A DNA stretch of 60,032 nt from a virus, in IMG/VR virus record IMGVR_UViG_3300024259_000033, positions 1-60,032 of that record; one strand, written 5' to 3'. Both the position numbers and the translations under genes were made by a program. The notes under the pieces are model-generated. The model was not told where the DNA came from and made no database searches. It saw only the letters and a list, made by a program, of their open reading frames with translations. Positions 56,679 to 60,032 of this stretch are shown one piece after another. How positions within the stretch are numbered: position 1 is the stretch's first letter; each line of letters begins with the position of its first letter.

Positions 56679-57320
56679 ATGTCATACATTTATCAGATTA
56701 CCAATATAGTAAATGGCAAGCAATATATTGGTAAAACAGAAGGAACAATTGAAGAACGATGGAAACAACATTGCAAATCTTATAAACGGATAAATTGCGA
56801 AAAACGTCCATTATATTCAGCTATGAAAAAATATGGGTTAGATAGTTTTGTTATTATAAAACTAGAAGAATGTTTGCCACAAGATAGCAATGAAAAAGAA
56901 AAATATTGGATTGAAATATTAGGAACTTTTAAAAAAGGTTATAATGCAACTATTGGTGGAGATGGTGCTTTATTTATAGACTATGATTTAGTAGTAGAGA
57001 ACTATAAACATTTAAAAAATCAAACCAGTGTTGCAGAACTAATGAATATTACAACCGATAGCGTTAGAAAAATATTAAAAATTAAACATATATCTATATT
57101 AACAAGCAAAGAGGTTAATATTAATAGAGCAAATACGATTAATATGTTTGATAAAAACAATAAATTCATACGTAGTTTTGCTTCAGCAAAAGATGTAGGT
57201 AGATTTTTAATTATTAATAATAATTATACACAAGCAAATCTTACTTCAATATCTACAAATGTTGGTAGAGTTTGTAAGGGAAAAAGAAAAACCTGTATGG
57301 GTTTTATATGGGGAATATAG
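56679..57320 (+). CDS. GIY-YIG homing endonuclease
   Basis: 213 aa. The nuclease domain at ~1-90 has YIYQITNIVNGKQYIGKTEG (the GIY...YIG pair as YIY/YIG), the Arg/His motif TIEERWKQHCKSY and Glu/Asn in EKEKYWIEILGTFKKGYNAT. The C-terminal part (~95-213) has HTH/NUMOD-like segments (NQTSVAELMNITTDSVRKIL; FDKNNKFIRSFASAKDVGRF). It is a free-standing endonuclease between tRNA genes, and its stop overlaps the next tRNA by two bases, suggesting insertion by homing into the tRNA array. Confidence 0.85.
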   Translation: MSYIYQITNIVNGKQYIGKTEGTIEERWKQHCKSYKRINCEKRPLYSAMKKYGLDSFVIIKLEECLPQDSNEKEKYWIEILGTFKKGYNATIGGDGALFIDYDLVVENYKHLKNQTSVAELMNITTDSVRKILKIKHISILTSKEVNINRANTINMFDKNNKFIRSFASAKDVGRFLIINNNYTQANLTSISTNVGRVCKGKRKTCMGFIWGI

Positions 57321-57394
57321 CAGTATGGTATAATTGGCTAACACATTCGGTTCATACCCGTAAGTTATAGGTTCAAACCCTTTTACTGCTACCA
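57319..57394 (+). tRNA. tRNA-Met (anticodon CAT), copy 2
   Basis: Acceptor AGCAGTA/TACTGCT, stem TTCGG/CCGTA, loop TTCATAC, T-loop TTCAAAC, disc A, CCA encoded. Confidence 0.85.
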
Positions 57395-57828
57395 AAGCGT
57401 TATTTATAGTTTTCTCGCTTTAAAAGGCAAAGCTATCCCATGATAATTTGACGAAGAGTTTGGTAAAGAAATTATTATCGCAGAAGTATATTAGTGCGAT
57501 TCATAAGAATCTAATGCTTGCGTGAAGAACTATTGTCATTTTTAGTCACGTTGACACAAAATGAATGTGTGTATATACAGAGAAAATATACTTACCTTAT
57601 TGTTTATATCTAGTTGGCACAATAATGGTGTACCCCATATAATCCAACATTAAAATTTAACTTCTTTTATGGTGATAACCTAGTTGTGTAGTAGGGAGTT
57701 AGGTGTAGATATTAATTAATGCTACTTATAAAATATATCTTGATTGTAAGCCCATCAAGTATAAAGCGACAATGGCTAGGGATTTAGGAAGTCGCATACT
57801 AATGTATATCCAGAAACCTAATTTATAT
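57395..57828 (+). ncRNA. ~430-nt structured RNA between tRNA-Met and tRNA-Ala
   Basis: No coding potential. AAAGCG/CGCTTT (57394, 57416), a nested stem near 57490-57515, TTATTGT/ACAATAA around 57598-57626, CTTGAT/ATCAAG (57739, 57754), and an interleaved pair GCGAC/GTCGC (57766, 57791) with TTAGG/CCTAA (57784, 57817), i.e. a pseudoknot just before the tRNA. It is similar in style to the RNAs at 38 kb and 54 kb but with no obvious sequence identity. Confidence 0.5.
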
Positions 57829-57905
57829 GGGGTAGCATGATCCAAGGTTGGCGACAGTGCCTTGCAAGCACCGTGTGGCAGGTTCAATTCCTGTGTGCTC
57901 CACCA
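57829..57905 (+). tRNA. tRNA-Ala (anticodon TGC), irregular D-arm
   Basis: Acceptor GGGGTAG/GTGCTCC contains G3:T70, the alanine identity pair. Stem GTGC/GCAC with loop CTTGCAA, T-arm GCAGG-TTCAATT-CCTGT, disc A, CCA encoded. The D-arm is short and weakly paired (CC-AAGGTT-GG) and the last acceptor pair mismatches, so it is an atypical but probably real tRNA. Confidence 0.7.
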
Positions 57906-58041
57906 ATATAGTAATAATAGTATAAAAAGTTAAAATAGATACCTATCTTTCTTACATAAAATATGAGAGTATAAGAATTTCATTTAAAATTCAAACTATT
58001 CTAATTTTTTTAAACATACGAGGAATCGTAGGGAGGGATAA
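57906..58041 (+). other. Spacer before repeat protein
   Basis: AT-rich, with no clear phage-type promoter and only weak -10-like motifs; a strong RBS GGGAGGG lies at its end. Confidence 0.4.
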
Positions 58042-59751
58042 ATGACTAAATTAAGTGAACTTAAAACATTTGTTCAAGGACAAAGAGTTAATAGTAATGT
58101 TTTTGATTCATTAATTGATGGAGTAAGAGAAGAAGCATTAGAATCTGGTGTAGCAATAGATCCGACTTTTACAGGCAATAGACCAAATACAGGTGTTGCA
58201 TTTGGTAGTTCAGCTAATACACAAGCAGGCGTAGCTCCTGTGTTACAAGCAGAAAGCACAACAATAGCGACACAAGCAACGGCTGGAGGAATTTTGGTTG
58301 TTCGTGTAACATCAGCTTTATTAAGTGGTGGACAAAAGGACATTCCAATTACAGTAACAACAGGTGCTATTGGTGCAGTAGGAGCGGAAGTTCGTGCGGC
58401 ATTAGCATTAGATAATGATATTGATACACACTTTGTAGTAAGTGGTGCAGATGAAAATATTATATTAACTGCTAAAGTAGATGCAGCAGATGATGCTACA
58501 TTGGCATTTTCATTAATTACAGATGGTGACACAGGCGTAACAGTTGGTGCATCAGGTGATACAGTTGCAGGTGTTGCAGCAGTATTACAAATTGAAACAG
58601 CTACGGTTGGTGTTGCAGCAGCAGCGCCAGGAACTTTACAAGTTAGAATAACATCAGCATTATTAGATGGTGGCTATAAAGACGTTCCTATAGCAGTAGC
58701 TACGTCAAATCAAAGTGCAGTAGCATTATATATTCGTGATGAATTAGCCGATGATGTTGATATCGATACACATTTCACAGTAAGTGGTAGTACAGCTAAT
58801 ATTATATTAACTGCTAAAGTAGCAGCAGCAGATGATGCTACACTTGCAATAGCTATTCAAGATGCAGACGGTACTAGTGTAGCATTAAGTGGTGCTTCTG
58901 CCAATACAGCAGCTGGTGTAGCTCCTGTATTACAAGTTGAAACTATTGAAGTTTTAACTGCTGATGGTTATGCTGGAACATTAGGAATGACAATAACATC
59001 TGCACTATTAGGTGGTGGTAATAATGCTATTACAGTTGACTTACTTACTACAGATAATACTGTCGATTTAGTTGCTACAAAAATTCGTGCTGCTTTAGCA
59101 GATGGCGAAATTGAGACTCATTATACTATTGGTGGTAGTGCAGCAGAAATTACATTAACAGCAATAGTTGCAGCAGCAAATGATGCAACATTAGACATAG
59201 CATTAGATACTGTTGGTGCTTCTGGTGTAACATTAGGTGCATCTGTAGATGCAGTTAGTAATGTAACAGGAGTTGTACAAATTGAAACTATTGAAGTAAC
59301 AACTGGAGCTAGTGTATCTGAAGAATTATCATTTAAAGTAACATCAGCTTTATTAACTGGTGGTTCACAACAAGTCGATTTAGAAGTATTAGAAGATGAT
59401 ACAGTTAGTCAAGTCGCAGCAAAGATTCGTGCAGCATTACCTTTAAATTCGGAAATTAATGCAGGATTTACTATTGGTGGAAGTGGAGCATTTGTTATAC
59501 TAACTGCAAAAGCATCTGCAGCAAATGATGCAACTTTAGCTATGGCTATTGTAACTGGTGAAACGGCAACTGATGCTTTAATATTATTTACAGATAGTGA
59601 TGGCAATATTACAAGCACTACTGTCAGCGTATTAAAAATTATTAGTTTAGAAATTGGAACATATGATATTACTACTGATCAAGCAACATTAACTCCAGAC
59701 ACATTAGAAGTAACAGGAAATGCAATTTTAGAATTAGGAATAGCATTTTAA
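58042..59751 (+). CDS. Structural-type protein with four ~115-aa tandem repeats
   Basis: 569 aa. A short N-terminal region is followed by four tandem copies (about 57-181, 182-298, 299-410, 411-527) of a beta-rich unit of the form V-L-Q-x-E-T...T-S-A-L-L-x-G-G...V-A-x-x-I-R-A-A-L...F-T-V/I-x-G-S-x-A-x-I-x-L-T-A-K...A-N-D-A-T-L-x-I-A-I. The same repeat type is known in tail- or virion-associated proteins of Bacillota phages. Ala/Thr/Val-rich composition and lack of a signal fit a virion decoration or fibre repeat. RBS GGGAGGGATAA. Confidence 0.65.
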   Translation: MTKLSELKTFVQGQRVNSNVFDSLIDGVREEALESGVAIDPTFTGNRPNTGVAFGSSANTQAGVAPVLQAESTTIATQATAGGILVVRVTSALLSGGQKDIPITVTTGAIGAVGAEVRAALALDNDIDTHFVVSGADENIILTAKVDAADDATLAFSLITDGDTGVTVGASGDTVAGVAAVLQIETATVGVAAAAPGTLQVRITSALLDGGYKDVPIAVATSNQSAVALYIRDELADDVDIDTHFTVSGSTANIILTAKVAAADDATLAIAIQDADGTSVALSGASANTAAGVAPVLQVETIEVLTADGYAGTLGMTITSALLGGGNNAITVDLLTTDNTVDLVATKIRAALADGEIETHYTIGGSAAEITLTAIVAAANDATLDIALDTVGASGVTLGASVDAVSNVTGVVQIETIEVTTGASVSEELSFKVTSALLTGGSQQVDLEVLEDDTVSQVAAKIRAALPLNSEINAGFTIGGSGAFVILTAKASAANDATLAMAIVTGETATDALILFTDSDGNITSTTVSVLKIISLEIGTYDITTDQATLTPDTLEVTGNAILELGIAF

Positions 59752-59781
59752 ATAAATTATAAAAAGGAAATAGGAGAAAAT

Positions 59782-60032
59782 AATGACATTAGTAAATACT
59801 GATTTTATTACAGGAAAGGAAATTGAAACATTAGGAATTGTAAAAGGTTCTATGATTCAATCAAAGCATTTAGGACGTGACATAATGAGTGCTTTTAAAA
59901 CAATTGTAGGAGGAGAACTTACTTCTTACTCAGAAATGTTAAATGAAGCAAGAGCGATTGCAACTAAACGTATGATTGAAGATGCTAAAGAACTTTATGC
60001 TGATGCTATCATTAACGTACGATATGCAACAA
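59782..60032 (+). CDS. YbjQ/DUF74 heavy-metal-binding-type protein, 3' end outside window
   Basis: 83 codons to the edge. MTLVNTDFITGKEIETLGIV KGSMIQSKHLGRDIMSAFKT with VGGELTSYSEMLNEARAIAT and AYADAIINVRYAT-like end (LYADAIINVRYAT). This is the YbjQ (UPF0145) signature: K-G-s-x-v...D-i-x-a-x-x-k-x-x-x-G-G-E-l-x-x-Y. Family function is uncertain. RBS AGGAGAAAATA; follows the repeat protein by 30 bp. Confidence 0.85.

Noticed and set aside
58074-58532. 152-codon minus-strand frame in the repeat protein
   Set aside because: Shadow of the Ala/Thr repeat gene, no RBS, and its repeats mirror the plus-strand repeats.

Overview
The window is part of a large, strongly AT-rich double-stranded DNA tailed phage, or a long prophage segment. 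Three signals point to a Bacillota (low-GC Gram-positive) host: near-perfect AGGAGG-type ribosome binding sites, TTGACT/TATAAT promoters with a constant 17-bp spacer, and tRNA genes that mostly encode their CCA ends. The architecture is siphovirus-like: terminase, portal, protease-scaffold, HK97-type capsid, tail tube, tape measure, Dit and Tal. No sheath, integrase, CRISPR array or rRNA was seen.

Layout. 1-32.2 kb (minus strand) is the virion module. Read from its promoter at 32.3 kb leftwards it holds a zinc-ribbon protein, small proteins, a terminase-region protein, TerL, portal, protease with a nested scaffold start, decoration protein, major capsid protein, connector genes, two paralogous tail-tube proteins each with its own terminator, a 2400-aa tape measure carrying a peptidoglycan-binding domain, Dit, a 1953-aa Tal-like protein with repeats, and the start of a fibre-like protein. 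32.3-37.4 kb (plus strand) is a compact regulon of single-gene units: a PD-(D/E)XK-like protein, a HAD phosphatase, a DEDDh exonuclease and several small proteins. Each unit is closed by its own terminator, and most are preceded by the same 19-bp palindrome TTAGACGTACAACGTCTAA just upstream of a consensus promoter. Three small Lys/Ala-rich paralogs lie here and a fourth lies on the minus strand at 37.5 kb. 37.8-39.4 kb (minus) holds a structured non-coding transcript that contains a tRNA-like element split by a 22-bp tandem repeat, and an operon of four tiny membrane proteins. A GC-rich hairpin block sits at the strand switch near 39.7 kb.

40-47.2 kb (plus) is a run of small accessory genes (metallophosphoesterase, DUF4326, lipoprotein, ClpP-like protease, XRE protein, kinase-like protein). 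At least four reading frames here break at homopolymers. 47.3-57.9 kb is a tRNA array of 17 recognisable tRNAs mixed with small genes, an anchored glucosaminidase lysin, a secreted alkaline phosphatase, an RNA-ligase-like protein, a GIY-YIG nuclease and several structured non-coding regions. The most striking is a ~1.4-kb promoter-to-terminator RNA at 54.3-55.8 kb. At its centre are the two halves of one tRNA in permuted order (3' half first, joined through the acceptor stem) and bracketed by an 8-bp long-range helix. The window ends with a four-repeat structural protein and the start of a YbjQ-family protein.

How it fits together. Fourteen near-identical promoters (TTGACT, 17 bp, TATAAT or TATACT) drive the modules on both strands. 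The palindrome family marks a separately controlled set of genes. The RNA side (many tRNAs, ornate RNAs, permuted tRNA, RNA ligase) and the palindrome regulon with its four paralogs are the two places most likely to hold undescribed biology. Function calls rest on motifs read by eye; no database search was possible.
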